A DNA stretch of 64,000 nt from Taeniopygia guttata (lineage: Eukaryota; Chordata; Aves; Passeriformes; Estrildidae): the NCBI RefSeq assembly GCF_048771995.1, contig NC_133060.1, forward strand, positions 1,607,501 to 1,671,500, given 5' to 3'. This document shows positions 20,740 through 32,255 of this stretch, piece after piece. The notes beneath the pieces were generated by a model. The model did not search any database, had not been told where the DNA came from, and worked only from the letters and a program-made list of their open reading frames with translations. Each line of letters opens with the position of its first letter. The first letter of the stretch is position 1. Position numbers and translations under genes: made by a program.

Positions 20740-23700
20740 TTTTCAGGTGGAAAAAACAGGGAAAAAATCCATTTATTTTCAGGGGGAAAACACAGAAAAA
20801 ATCAATTTTTTTTTCACCATCAGGGCTGTTTTTCCAGGTGGAAAACACGGGAAAAATCAATTTATTTTCACCATCAGGGCTGTTTTTCCAGGTGGAAAAC
20901 GCAGGAAAAAAATCCATTTATTTTCACCAGGAAAACACGGAAAAAATCCGTTTATTTTCACCAGGAAAACACGGAAAAAATCCATTTATTTTCACCAGGA
21001 AAACACGGGAAAAAATCAATTTATTTTCACCAGGAAAACACCATCAGGGCTGTTTTTCCAGGTGGAAAACACGGGAAAAAATCCATTTATTTTCACCAGG
21101 AAAAGACGGAAAAAATCCATTTATTTTCACCAGGAAAACACGGAAAAATCCATTTATTTTCACCAGGAAAACACAGGAAAAATCCATTTATTTTCACCAG
21201 GAAAACACAGGAAAAATCCATTTATTTTCACCAGGAAAACATGGAAAAAATCCATTTATTTTCACCAGGAAAACACCATCAGGGCTGTTTTTCCAGGTGG
21301 AAAACACAGGAAAAAATCAATTTATTTTCACCATCAGGGCTGTTTTTCCAGGTGGAAAACACGGGAAAAAATTCATTTATTTTCACCAGGAAAACACGGA
21401 AAAAATCCATTTATTTTCATCAGGAAAAGACGGGAAAAATCCATTTATTTTCACCAGGAAAACACGGAAAAAATCCATTTATTTTCACCAGGAAAAGACG
21501 GGAAAAATCCATTTATTTTCACCAGGAAAAGAGGGAAAAAATCCATTTATTTTCACCAGGAAAAGAGGGAAAAAATCCATTTATTTTCACCAGGAAAAGA
21601 CAGAAAAAATCCATTTATTTTCACCAGGAAAACACGGAAATAATCCATTTATTTCCACCGGGAAAACACAAAAAAAAATCCATTTATTTTCACCAGGAAA
21701 AGATGGACAAAATCCATTTATTTTCACCAGGAAAACACAGAAAAAATCCATTTATTTTCACCAGGAAAAGAGGGAAAAAATCCATTTATTTTCACCAGGA
21801 AAACACGGAAAAATCCATTTATTTTCACCAGGAAAACACGGAAAAAATCCATTTATTTTCAGCAGGAAAACACGGAAAAAATCCATTTATTTTCACCAGG
21901 AAAACACGGAAAAAATCCATTTATTTTCAGCAGGAAAACACGGAAAAAATCCATTTATTTTCACCAGGAAAACACGGAAAAAATCCATTTATTTTCACCA
22001 GGAAAAGACGGAAAAATCCATTTATTTTCACCAGGAAAACACCATCAGGGCTGTTTTTCCAGGTGGAAAACACGGGAAAAAATCAATTTATTTTCACCAT
22101 CAGGGCTATTTTTCCAGGTGTAAAACACAGGAAAAAATCCATTTATTTTCACCAGGAAAACACAGAAAAAACCCATTTATTTTCACCAGGAAAAGACAGA
22201 AAAAATCCATTTATTTTCACCAGGAAAACACCATCAGGGCTGTTTTTCCAGGTGGAAAACACAGGAAAAAATCAAATTATTTTCACCATCAGGGCTGTTT
22301 TTCCAGGTGGAAAACACGGGAAAAAATCAATTTATTTTCACCAGGAAAAAACGGAAAAAATCCATTTATTTCCACCAGGAAAACACAGAAAAAATCCATT
22401 TATTTTCACCAGGAAAACATGGAAAAAATCAATTTATTTTCACCATCAGGGCTGTTTTTCCAGGTGGAAAACACAGGAAAAAAATCCATTTATTTTCACC
22501 AGGAAAAGACGGAAAAAATCAATTAATTTTCACCATCAGGGCTGTTTTTCCAGGTGGAAAACACGGAAAAAATCCATTTATTTTCACCAGGAAAACACGG
22601 AAAAAATCCATTTATTTTCACCAGGAAAACATGGAAAAAACCCATTTATTTTCACCAGGAAAACACGGGAAAAATCCATTTATTTTCACCAGGAAAACAC
22701 GGAAAAAATCCATTTATTTCCACCAGGAAAACACCATCAGGGCTGTTTTTCCAGGTGGAAAACACGGGAAAAAATCCATTTATTTTCACCATCAGGGCTG
22801 TTTTTGCAGGTGGAAAACACGGAAAAAATCCATTTATTTTCAGCAAAAACCCATTTATTTTTACCAGGAAAAGACGGAAAAAATCCATTTATTTTCACCA
22901 GGAAAACACGGAAAAAATCCATTTATTTTCACCAGGAAAACACAGAAAAAACCCATTTATTTTCACCAGGAAAAGACGGAAAAAATCCATTTATTTTCAC
23001 CGGGAAAACACGGAAAAAATCCATTTATTTTCACCAGGAAAACACGGAAAAATCCATTTATTTTCACCAGGAAAACACAAAAAAAAATCCATTTATTTTC
23101 ACCAGGAAAACATGGGAAAAATCCATTTATTTTCACCAGGAAAACACGGAAAAATCCATTTATTTTCACCAGGAAAACACGGAAAAAATCCATTTATTTT
23201 AACCAGGAAAACACGGAAAAAATCCATTTATTTTCAGCAGGAAAAGATGGAAAAAACCCATTTATTTTCAGCAAAAATCCATTTATTTTCACCAGGAAAA
23301 GACAGAAAAAATCCATTTATTTTCAGCAGGAAAAGACGGAAAAAATCCATTTATTTTCACCATCAGGGCTGTTTTTCCAGGTGGAAAACACGGGAAAAAA
23401 CCCATTTATTTTCACCAGGAAAAGATGGAAAAAACCCATTTATTTTCAGCAAAAATCCATTTATTTTCACCAGGAAAACACGGGAAAAAATCCATTTATT
23501 TTCACCAGGAAAACACGGAAAAAATCAATTTATTTTGACCAGGAAAACACAGAAAAAATCCATTTATTTTCACCAGGAAAACACGGAAAAAATCCATTTA
23601 TTTTCAGCAGGAAAACACCATCTGGGCTATTTTTCCAGGTGAAAAAATCCATTTATTTTCACCAGGAAAAGGCATAAAAAATCAATTTATTTTCACCATC

Positions 23701-24840
23701 AGGGCTGTTTTTCCAGGTGGAAAACACGGGAAAAAATCCATTTATTTTCACCAGGAAAAGATGGAAAAAACCCATTTATTTTCAGCAAAAATCCATTTAT
23801 TTTCACCAGGAAAAAAGGGAAAAAACCCATTTATTTTCACCAGGAAAACACGGGAAAAATCCATTTATTTTCACCAGGAAAACACGGAAAAAATCCATTT
23901 ATTTTCACCAGGAAAACACGGAAAAAATCCATTTATTTTCACCATCAGGGCTATTTTTCCAGGTGGAAAACACGGGAAAAAAAATCAATTTATTTTCACC
24001 ATCAGGGCTATTTTTCCAGGTGGAAAACACAAGAAAAAATCCATTTATTTTCACCAGGAAAACACGGAAAAAATCCATTTATTTTCACCATGAAAACACG
24101 GAAAAAATCCATTTATTTTCACCAGGAAAACACCATCAGGGCTGTTTTTCCAGGTGGAAAACACGGGAAAAAAATCAATTTATTTTCACCAGGAAAAGAT
24201 GGAAAAAATCAATTTATTTTCACCATCAGGGCTATTTTTTCAGGTGGAAAACACGGGAAAAAAACCCATTTATTTTCACCATCAGGGCTGTTTTTCCAGG
24301 TGGAAAACACAGGAAAAAATCCATTTATTTTCACCAGGAAAACACGTAAAAAATCCATTTATTTTCACCCGGAAAACACGGAAAAATCCATTTATTTTCA
24401 TCAGGAAAAGAGAGAAAAAAAATCCATTTATTTTCACCAGGAAAACACCATCAGGGCTGTTTTTCCAGGTGCAAAACACGGGAAAAAATCCATTTATTTT
24501 CACCAGGAAAACAAAGGAAAAATCCATTTATTTTCACCAGGAAAAGACGGGAAAAATCCATTTATTTTCACCAGGAAAAGACGGAAAAAATCCATTTATT
24601 TTCACTAGGAAAACACAGAAAAAATCCATTTATTTTCACTAGGAAAACACGGAAAAAATCCATTTATTTTCACCAGGAAAACACGTAAAAAACCCATTTA
24701 TTTTCAGCAAACATCCATTTATTTTCACCATGAAAACACAGAAAAAATCCATTTATTTCCACCAGGAAAAGACGGAAAAAACCCATTTATTTTCACCGGA
24801 AAAACACAGAAAAAATCCATTTATTTTCCCCAGGAAAACA
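20740..24840. repeat. 4.1-kb minisatellite, about 34-bp unit (CATTTATTTTCACCAGGAAA type)
   Basis: Over 110 units of CATTTATTTTCACCAGGAAA plus ACACGGAAAAAATC, interspersed with a second module CACCATCAGGGCTGTTTTTC ending CAGGTGGAAAACAC. The second module recurs about 20 times and places TTTTTCCAG next to GTGG. The unit length is near but not a multiple of three, and A/T-rich units lack stops, so all plus-strand frames stay open for hundreds of codons. Not a protein gene. Confidence 0.95.
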
Positions 24841-24918
24841 CCTTTAGGGCTATTCAGAGCAGGAATCGCTGCCGTGGGGGGAATATTTTGATTTTTTGCA
24901 CATTTCTTTTCCCTGCAG

Positions 24919-25064
24919 GTTATTTTTGGGAGATTTGAATGTGAAATCTGAATTTTTTTGGGTGAAATAATTTGAATTTTTGGGGATTTTCGCCGCCATG
25001 GAGCCGTGGGCGCCGCTTTACCTCGACGTGATGCACGAGAGCTACGAGACCCTCATGGCCCTGG
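24919..25064 (+). CDS. Zinc-finger gene exon with shortened KRAB-A box (coding from 24998)
   Basis: Acceptor TTTCTTTTCCCTGCAG (24903-24918), donor CTGG|GTAAGA. An in-frame stop lies upstream of the ATG at 24998, which sits in a perfect Kozak context (GCCGCCATGG). The 22 codons give MEPWAPLYLDVMHESYETLM then AL, matching the second half of a KRAB-A box (compare W..LY.DVM.ENYETLVSL). The usual first half (VTFEDVAV.FS..EW) is absent. Phase 1 out, as in KRAB genes. Whether this stump still recruits TRIM28-type corepressor is doubtful. Confidence 0.75.
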
Positions 25065-28000
25065 GTAAGAAACCCCCAAAAAATTTAATTTAAAATCCCC
25101 CCAAATCCTTTTTTTTTCTTAAAAATTTAATTTTAAAATCCCCCCAATCCTTTTTTTTCTCAAAGTACGAAAATTTGGGAAAAACGCTAAAAAAATCTGC
25201 GAATTTCCAGAGGGATTTTCCCAATCTTCATCCTTCTCCTTCATTTTTCTTCTTCACGAAAATATTATTTACCAATCGTAATTTAAATTGAAAATTCTGC
25301 ATTTTTGGCTGGTGAGCGAAAAATCAAATTTTTTAAGGAGAATTCTGTTCCTAGATGAGCAAAAAAATCAAATTTTTTAAGGAGAATCCTGTTGTTATTT
25401 GAGCTAAAAAATCAAAATTTTTAAGGAAAATCCATTTTTTCAATCCTGCTCATCACGTTTTCACCTTTTCCTGCTTTTTTTCCCATTTCTCAGCAGCTCA
25501 GAGTGAAAAAATCAATTTTTTAAAGGAGAATCCTGTTGCTATTTGAGCTAAAAAATCAAATTTTTTAAGGAGAATCCTGTTGCTAGTTGAGCAAAAAAAT
25601 CAAAATTTTTAAGGAGAATCCTGTTGCTAGGTGAGCAAAAATTCAGATTTTTTAAGGAGAATCCTGTTGCTATTTGAGCTAAAAAATCAGATTTTTTAAG
25701 GAGAATCCTGTTGCTATTTGAGCTAAAAAATCAAAATTTTTAAGGAGAATCCTGTTGCTATTTGAGCTAAAAAATCAAAATTTTTTAAGGAGAATCCTGT
25801 TGCTAGGTGAGCAAAAAAAATCAATTTTTTTAAGGACAATCCTGTTGCTAGGTGAGAAAAAAATCAAAATTTTTAAGGAAAATCCTGTTGCTATTTGAGC
25901 TAAAAAATCAAAATTTTTAAGGAAAATCCTGTTGCTATTTGAGCTAAAAAATCAATTTTTTTAAGGAGAATCCTGTTGCTAGGTGAGCAAAAAAAATCAA
26001 AATTTTTAAGGAGAATCCTGTTGCTATTTGAGCTAAAAAATCAAATTTTTTAAGGAGAATCCTGTTGCTAGGTGAGCAAAAAAAAATCAAATTTTTTAAG
26101 GAGAATCTTGTTGCTATTTGAGCTAAAAAATCAAAATTTTTAAAGGAGAATCCTGTTGCTATTTGAGCTAAAAAATCAAATTTTTTAAGGAGAATCCTGT
26201 TGCTAGGTGAGCAAAAAAATCAAATTTTTTAAGGAAAATCCTGTTGCTATTTGAGCTAAAAAATCAAAATTTTTAAGGAGAATCCTGTTGCTAGATGAGC
26301 AAAAAAAATCAAAATTTTTAAGGAGAATCCTGTTGCTATTTGAGCTAAAAAATCAAAATTTTTAAGGAGAATCCTGTTGCTAGGTGAGCGAAAAATCAAA
26401 TTTTTTTAAGAGAATCCTGTTGTTAGGTGAGCTAAAAAATCAAAATTTTTAAGGAGAATCCTGTTGCTAGATGAGCTAAAAAAAATCAAATTTTTTAAGG
26501 AGAACCCTGTTGCTATTTGAGCTAAAAAATCAAAATTTTTAAGGAGAATCCTGTTTCTAGGTGAGCTAAAAAATCAGATTTTTTAAGGAGAATCCTGTTG
26601 CTATTTGAGCTAAAAAATCAAATTTTTTTATGGAGAATCCTGTTGCTAGGTGAGCTAAAAAATCAAAATTTGTAAGGAGAATCCTGTTGCCAGGTGAGCT
26701 AAAAAATCAGATTTTTTTAAGGAGAATCCTGTTGCTAGGTGAGCAAAAAAAAATCAAAATTTTTAAGGAGAATCCTGTTGCCAGGTGAGCAAAAAAAATC
26801 AAAATTTTTAAGGAGAATTCTGTTGCTATTTGAGCTAAAAAATCAAATTTTTTAAGGAGAATCCTGTTGCTAGGTGAGCTAAAAAATCAAATTTTTAAAG
26901 GAGAATCCTGTTGCTATTTGAGCAAAAAAATCAAAATTTTTAAGGAGAATCCTGTTGCTAGGTGAGCAAAAAAAATCAAAATTTTTAAGGAAAATCCTGT
27001 TGCTATTTGAGCTAAAAAATCAAATTTTTTAAGGAGAATCCTGTTGCTAGGTGAGCGAAAAAATCAAATTTTTTAAGGAGAATCTTGTTGCTAGGTGAGT
27101 GAAAAAATCAAATTTTTTAAGGAGAATCCTGTTGCTATTTGAGCTAAAAAATCAAAATTTTAAAGGAGAATCCTGTTGGTAGGTGAGCTAAAAAATCAAA
27201 ATTTTTAAGGAAAATCCATTTTTTCAATCCTGCTCATGACATTTTCACCTTTTCCTGCTTTTTTTTCTGTTTTTCTGGTTTTCACTGATGAGCTAAAAAA
27301 TCAAAATTTTTAAGGAGAATCCTGTTGCTATTTGAGCTAAAAAATCAAAAATTTTAAGGAAAATCCATTTTTTCAATCCTGCTCATCACGTTTTCACCTT
27401 TTCCTGCTTTTTTCCCCTTTCCCAGCAGCTCAGAGTGAAAAAATCAATTTTTTTAAGGAGAATCCTGTTTCTACTCCATTTTTTCAATCCTGCTCCTCAC
27501 GTTTTCACCTTTTCCTGCTTTTTTTCCCCTTTCCCAGCAGCTCAGGGGCTGGTGAGCGAAAAATCAAAATTTTTAAAAATTATTTTTTTAAAGGAGAATC
27601 CTGTTGCTAGGTGAGCTAAAAAATCAAAATTTTAAAGGAAAATCCATTTTTTCAATCCTGCTCCTCACGTTTTCACCTTTTCCTTTTTTTTTCTGTTTTT
27701 CTGTTTTTCACTGATGAGTGAAAAAATCAAAATTTTTAAGGAGAATCCTGTTGCTATTTGAGCTAAAAAATCAAAATTTTTAAGGAGAATCCTGTTGCTA
27801 GGTGAGCAAAAAAAAATCAAAATTTTTTAAGGAGAATCCTGTTGCTAGATGAGCTAAAAAATCAAAATTTTTAAGGAGAATCCTGTTGCTATGTGAGCTA
27901 AAAAATCAAATTTTTTAAGGAGAATCCTGTTGCTCGGTGAGCTAAAAAATCAAAATTTGTAAGGAGAATCCATTTTTTCAATCCTGCTCCTCACATTTTT

Positions 28001-29346
28001 ACCTTTTCCTGCTTTTTTCCCCTTTCCCAGCAGCTCAGGGGCTGGTGAGCGACAAATCGGCGGCGAAAGGAGCGCCGGAGAGCGGCGCCGGTCTCGCGCC
28101 GCGCTCACCGCACATCCCGGAGCCAGAGAAACTCCGCGGCTCCAACCGGCGCAAAACGCGGCGCCCGGATAAAACCGTGACCGATGTTTCACCAAAACCG
28201 GCCGTTCTCCCCAAAATTGGCAGTGCCAAAGCGCCGCGCGGCGCCGGAGCGTCGCGGCATCGCCCGTTCGGCTGCGCCGACTGCGGGAAGAGCTTCCCGT
28301 GGGCGTCGCATTTGGAGCGGCACCGGCGCGTGCACACGGGCGAGCGGCCGTTCGGCTGCGCCGAGTGCGGCGAGACCTACAGCCAGAGCTCGCACCTGCG
28401 CCAGCACCGCCGCACCCACGCCGGCGACTGCCCGCACCGATGCGGCGTCTGCGGCAAGCGCTTCGCCGCCGCCGCCGAGCTGGCGGCGCATGCCCGCGGC
28501 CACGCCGCCGGCAAACCGCACAAATGCGGCGACTGCGGGAAGGGATTCGCGTGGGCGTCGCATTTGGAGCGGCACTGCCGCGTGCACACCGGCGAGAAAC
28601 CTTTTAAATGCGCCGAGTGCGGCGAGGCGTTCAGCCAAAGCTCGCACCTCGCCAAGCACCGCCGCAGCCACGCCGGCCGGCGGCCGCACCGCTGCACCGC
28701 CTGCGGCAAGACGTTTTGCCAAAGCGCCGAGCTGGCGCGGCACCGCCGCACGCACCTGGGCGTGACGCCGCTGCGCTGCGGCCACTGCGGGAAGTTGTTC
28801 CGGGCGGGGCCGGCGTTGGCGCGGCACCAGCGGCGCCACAGCCGGGAGCAGTCGCACCGCTGCGCCGACTGCGGGAAGGGTTTCGTGTGGGCGTCGCATT
28901 TGGAGCGGCACCGGCGCGTCCACACGGGCGAGCGGCCCTTCGGCTGCGGCAGCTGCGGCGAGCGCTTCACGCAGAAGGTCCATCTGCTGCAGCACCGCAA
29001 GATTCACTCGCCGGACAGACCCTACAAGTGCGGCGACTGCGGGAAGCGTTTTGGCGAGGCGCCGCTCTTCCTGCTGCACCGGCGCGGTCACGCCGCGCAC
29101 AAGAGCCACGCCTGCGGCGATTGCGGCAAGGGATTCGCGTGGGCGTCGCATCTGGAGCGGCATCGCCGCGTCCACACCGGCGAGAAACCTTTTAAATGCG
29201 GCGAGTGCGGCGAGGCGTTCAGCCAGGGGTCGCATCTCGCCAAGCACCGCCGTAGCCACCTCCCCAAAATTGGGGGGGTTGCGCCGCTGGACGGGTCGCG
29301 GCTCGCCGGGGACGCGCCGGGAGCTCACGGCAACGAGGAACCGTAA
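24998..29346 (+). CDS. KRAB-stub C2H2 zinc-finger protein, 12 fingers, about 460 aa
   Basis: Nuclear DNA-binding protein of the avian KRAB-zinc-finger class (Bzfp-like in MHC-B terms, inference). Exons: 24998-25064 and 28031 or 28034 to 29346. The acceptor is a NAGNAG (CCCAGCAG), so one alanine is optional; both choices keep frame. After a basic, proline-rich linker come 12 C2H2 fingers with TGE(K/R)P-type linkers at some junctions. Fingers 1, 4, 8 and 11 share the helix WASHLERH, each followed by a partner finger (2, 5, 12 with SQ.SHL; 9 with TQKVHL), so two-finger modules have been duplicated. The C-tail ends NEEP before TAA (29344-29346). GC3 is extreme, which also opens the antisense frame. 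The gene appears intact. Confidence 0.85.
25065..25269. other. 5' part of the zinc-finger gene intron
   Basis: Short unique AT-rich sequence with two repeated AAATCCCCCCAA-type segments. Nothing else recognised. Confidence 0.5.
25270..28020. repeat. About 43-bp minisatellite with embedded copies of the exon acceptor
   Basis: Units read AAGGAGAATCCTGTTGCTA, then TTTGAGCTAAAAAATCAAA or GGTGAGCAAAAAAATCAAA. Longer inserts at 25440-25510, 27220-27290, 27390-27440, 27470-27550 and 27640-27720 resemble the 3' end of the intron (CAATCCTGCTC, TTTTCACCTTTTCCTGC), three of them with a full CAGCAGCTCAG junction. GGCTGGTGAGCGAAAAATCA at 25309 and 27549 mirrors the start of the finger exon (GGCTGGTGAGCGACAAATCG). 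Confidence 0.93.
28031..29346 (+). CDS. Zinc-finger gene terminal coding exon (12 C2H2 fingers)
   Basis: First codons after the junction are (A)AQGLVSDKSAAKGAPESG; fingers begin at FGCADCGKSFPWASHLERH. Each finger keeps the C-x2-C...H-x3-H ligands. Finger 3 (AAAELAAH) and finger 10 (EAPLFLLH) have unusual helices and may not contact bases. Predicted contact residues (-1, 2, 3, 6) are W, S, H, R in the four WASHLERH fingers and Q, S, H, K in fingers 5 and, with G for the middle S, in 12, suggesting a repeating G-rich target (inference). Confidence 0.9.
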
Positions 29347-29925
29347 GGAATATGGCGCCCGATGGATGGCAAAAAACTTGTGTTGGGGACGCGCCAAAGG
29401 ACGCCAAAATTGTGGGGCCATCACCCCTCGCCGGGTCGCGGCTCGCCGGGGACGCGCCGGGAGCTCACGGCAGCGAGGAACCCTAAGGAATATGGCGCCC
29501 AATGGATGGCAAAAAACTTGTGTTGGGGACGTGCCAAAAGACGCCAAAATTGTGGGGTCATCACCCCTCGCCGGGTCGCGGAGGAACCGTAAGGAATATG
29601 GCGCCCGTTGGATGACGAAAAACTTGTGTTGGGGGCGTGCCAAAAGACACCAAAATTGTGGGGCCATCACCCCTTGCCGGGTCGTGGAGGAACCGTAAGG
29701 AATATGGCGCCCGATGGATGGCAAAAAACTTGTGTTGGGGGTGCCAAAAGACGCCAAAATTGTGGGGCCATCACCCCTTGCTGGGTCACGGCGCGCCGGG
29801 GACGCGCCGGGAGCTCACGGCAGCGAGGAACCGTAAGGAATATGGCGCCCAATGGATGGCAAAAAACTTGGGTTGGGGACGCGCCAAAAGACGCCAAAAT
29901 TGTGGGGCCATCACCCCTTGTCCAA
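29290..29925. repeat. Tandem copies of the zinc-finger exon end, including the stop
   Basis: The segment GGGACGCGCCGGGAGCTCAC, then GGCAACGAGGAACCGTAAGG and GAATATGGCGCCC, which encodes the C-terminus and stop, recurs near 29450, 29580, 29685 and 29800 with an intervening CAAAAAACTTGTGTTGGGG block. Five copies counting the original, unit 110-140 bp, two units shortened. Copies lie in the 3' UTR of the gene. Confidence 0.9.
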
Positions 29926-31540
29926 GTTCTGATGTGAAAATCCAGTTTGGATGAGAAAATCCATTTCTGGTGTGAAAATCCAGTTTGTGATGGGAAAATC
30001 CAGGTTCAGATGTGAAAATCCAGGTTTTGGTGTGAAAATCCATTTCTGGTGTGAAAATCCAATTTGTGATGGGAAAATCCAGTTTGTGATGGGAAAATCC
30101 ATTTCTGGTGTGAAAATCCAGTTTGGATGGGAAAATCCAGGTTTGGATGTGAAAATCCAGTTTGGATGGGAAAATCCATTTCTGGTGTGAAAATCCAGTT
30201 TGTGATGGGAAAATCCATTTCTGGTGTGAAAATCCAGTTTGGATGGGAAAATCCAGGTTTGGATGTGAAAATCCAGTTTGGATGGGAAAATCCAGTTCTG
30301 GTGTGAAAATCCAGTTCTGATTGGAAAATCCAGTTTGTGATGGGAAAATCCATTTCTGGTGTGAAAATCCAGGTTCTGAGGTAAAAATCCAGGTTTGGAT
30401 GTGAAAATCCAGGTTCTGGTGTGAAAATCCAGGTTCGGATGGGAAAATCCAGTTTGTGATGAGAAAATCCCGGTTCTGGTGTGAAAATCCAGGTTCGGAT
30501 GGGAAAATCCATTTCTGGTGTGAAAATCCAGGTTCTGGTGTGAAAATCCTGGTTTGGATGAGAAAATCCATGTTCTGGTGTGAAAATCCAGTTTGTGATG
30601 GGAAAATCCAGTTTGTGATGGGAAAATCCCAGTTCTGGTGTGAAAATCCAGTTTGTGATGGGAAAATCCAGTTTGTGATGGGAAAATCCCGGTTCTGGTG
30701 TGAAAATCCCGGTTCTGGTGTGAAAATCCAGTTTGGATGTGAAAATCCCAGTTCTGATTGGAAAATCCAGGTTTTGGTGTGAAAATCCAGGTTCTGGTGT
30801 GAAAATCCAGTTTCTGGTGTGAAAATCCAATTTGTGATGGGAAAATCCAGTTTGTGATGGGAAAATCCAGTTTGTGATGTGAAAATCCAGTTCTGATTGG
30901 AAAATCCATTTCTGGTGTGAAAATCCAGGTTCAGAGGTGGAAATCCAGGTTTGGATGTGAAAATCCAGTTCTGATTGGAAAATCCATTTCTGGTGTGAAA
31001 ATACAATTTGTGATGGGAAAATCCAGTTCTGGTGTGAAAATCCAGTTTGTGATGGGAAAATCCCGGTTTTGGTGTGAAAATCCAGTTTGGATGGGAAAAT
31101 CCAATTTGTGATGGGAAAATCCAGTTCTGATTGGAAAATCCAGTTTGTGATGGGAAAATCCAGTTTGTGATGGGAAAATCCATGTTCTGGTGTGAAAATC
31201 CAATTTGTGATGGGAAAATCCAGTTTGTGATGGGAAAATCCAGTTTGTGATGGGAAAATCCAGGTTCAGATGTGAAAATCCCTTTCTGATGTGAAAATCC
31301 TGGTTTGGTGTGAAAATCCAGTTCTGGTGTGAAAATCCAATTTGTGATGGGAAAATCCATGTTCTGGTGTGAAAATCCAGTTCGGATGTGAAAATCCAGG
31401 TTTGGATGTGAAAATCCAGTTCTGATTGGAAAATCCATTTCTGGTGTGAAAATCCAAATTGTGATGGGAAAATTCCAGTTTGTGATGGGAAAATCCAGGT
31501 TTTGGTGTGAAAATCCAGTTTGGATGGGAAAATCCAGTTT
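29926..31540. repeat. About 21-bp minisatellite, GAAAATCCAG(T/G)TTGGATG type
   Basis: Around 75 units of GAAAATCCA followed by TTTCTGGTGT, GTTTGTGATGG, GTTCTGATTG or GTTTGGATGG variants. Open frames on both strands (for example DFHTRNGFSHPNW-like) are repeat translation. Lies in the probable 3' UTR of the zinc-finger gene. Confidence 0.94.
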
Positions 31541-31556
31541 TTTGCCATCCTGCTAA

Positions 31557-31572
31557 AATAAATGAAAATAAA
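31557..31572 (+). terminator. Candidate poly(A) signals of the zinc-finger gene
   Basis: Two AATAAA hexamers (31557-31562 and 31567-31572) in AAAATAAATGAAAATAAAG immediately after the minisatellite, the first in sense orientation after the stop. A GT/G-rich stretch follows. Inferred. Confidence 0.5.
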
Positions 31573-32255
31573 GGGGTGGACTTAGAGGAGGGGGGAGTGT
31601 TTTAATAATTTTTAATAATTTTTAATAATTTTTAATAATTTTTAATAATTTTTTATCATTTTCCCCCTTCCCTGGGACTGGAAGTTGGGAAATCCTGGAC
31701 CTTGAGAGGAGGATGGAGAAGGGAAAAAAGGGAATGGGGAAAAAAAACCAATTTTTTGCCTTTTTTTTCCCACATCCCAACCCGAATTTCTTGAGACGCT
31801 GTTGGCAAAAAAACCCCACACCTTTATTTTTCCCAAAAAACCCCTTTTTTTCCCCCCAAAAAAGTGGGGAGCGGATGAGCCGGGTCCCTCCCACAGCCTT
31901 AAGCGAGATGAGTTAAAAATGGAAGGAGGAATTAATTAAAAAAATAAATAAATAAAATTTAAAAAAACAAGGAGGGGTGGGGGGAAAGGCAGAAAAATGT
32001 TTTGCGCAATGACCGAGGCCCTCTGGTGGAAAAAGCTGCGGGTATGGGCGGAAATTTTTAAAAAAACACTTTATTCAGTGAAAAAATAATGTTTTTAAAT
32101 GTCCTGGTGGCTGTTAGTGTTTTTTTTTCCTTAAAAAAAAAAAAAAAAAAAAAAAAAAGGAAAAAAAAAGAAAGGAAAAAGGGAAAAAAAGGAAAAAAGT
32201 GGTTTTGAGTCACTTTTTTTAGTGGTTTTTAACCGTGAGGGCTGAGGGGAAAGGC
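31573..32255. other. Spacer with (TTTTTAATAA)n and A-rich tracts
   Basis: 31609-31650 holds a TTTTTAATAA simple repeat; 32135-32210 is an A/G-rich tract. The rest is single-copy. Short open frames at 31622-31916 overlap on both strands and show no domain. No gene called. Confidence 0.5.

Noticed and set aside
20656-23202. 848-codon open frame on the plus strand
   Set aside because: Entirely inside a 34-bp minisatellite; all three frames are open and the peptide is the unit translated in rotating frames. No start context, domain or splice support.
28189-29757. 522-codon antisense frame across the zinc-finger exon
   Set aside because: Caused by extreme GC3 of the sense exon; the sense strand has 12 perfect C2H2 fingers.
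29786-31438. 550-codon antisense frame
   Set aside because: Translation of the 21-bp GAAAATCC minisatellite in the zinc-finger 3' region.
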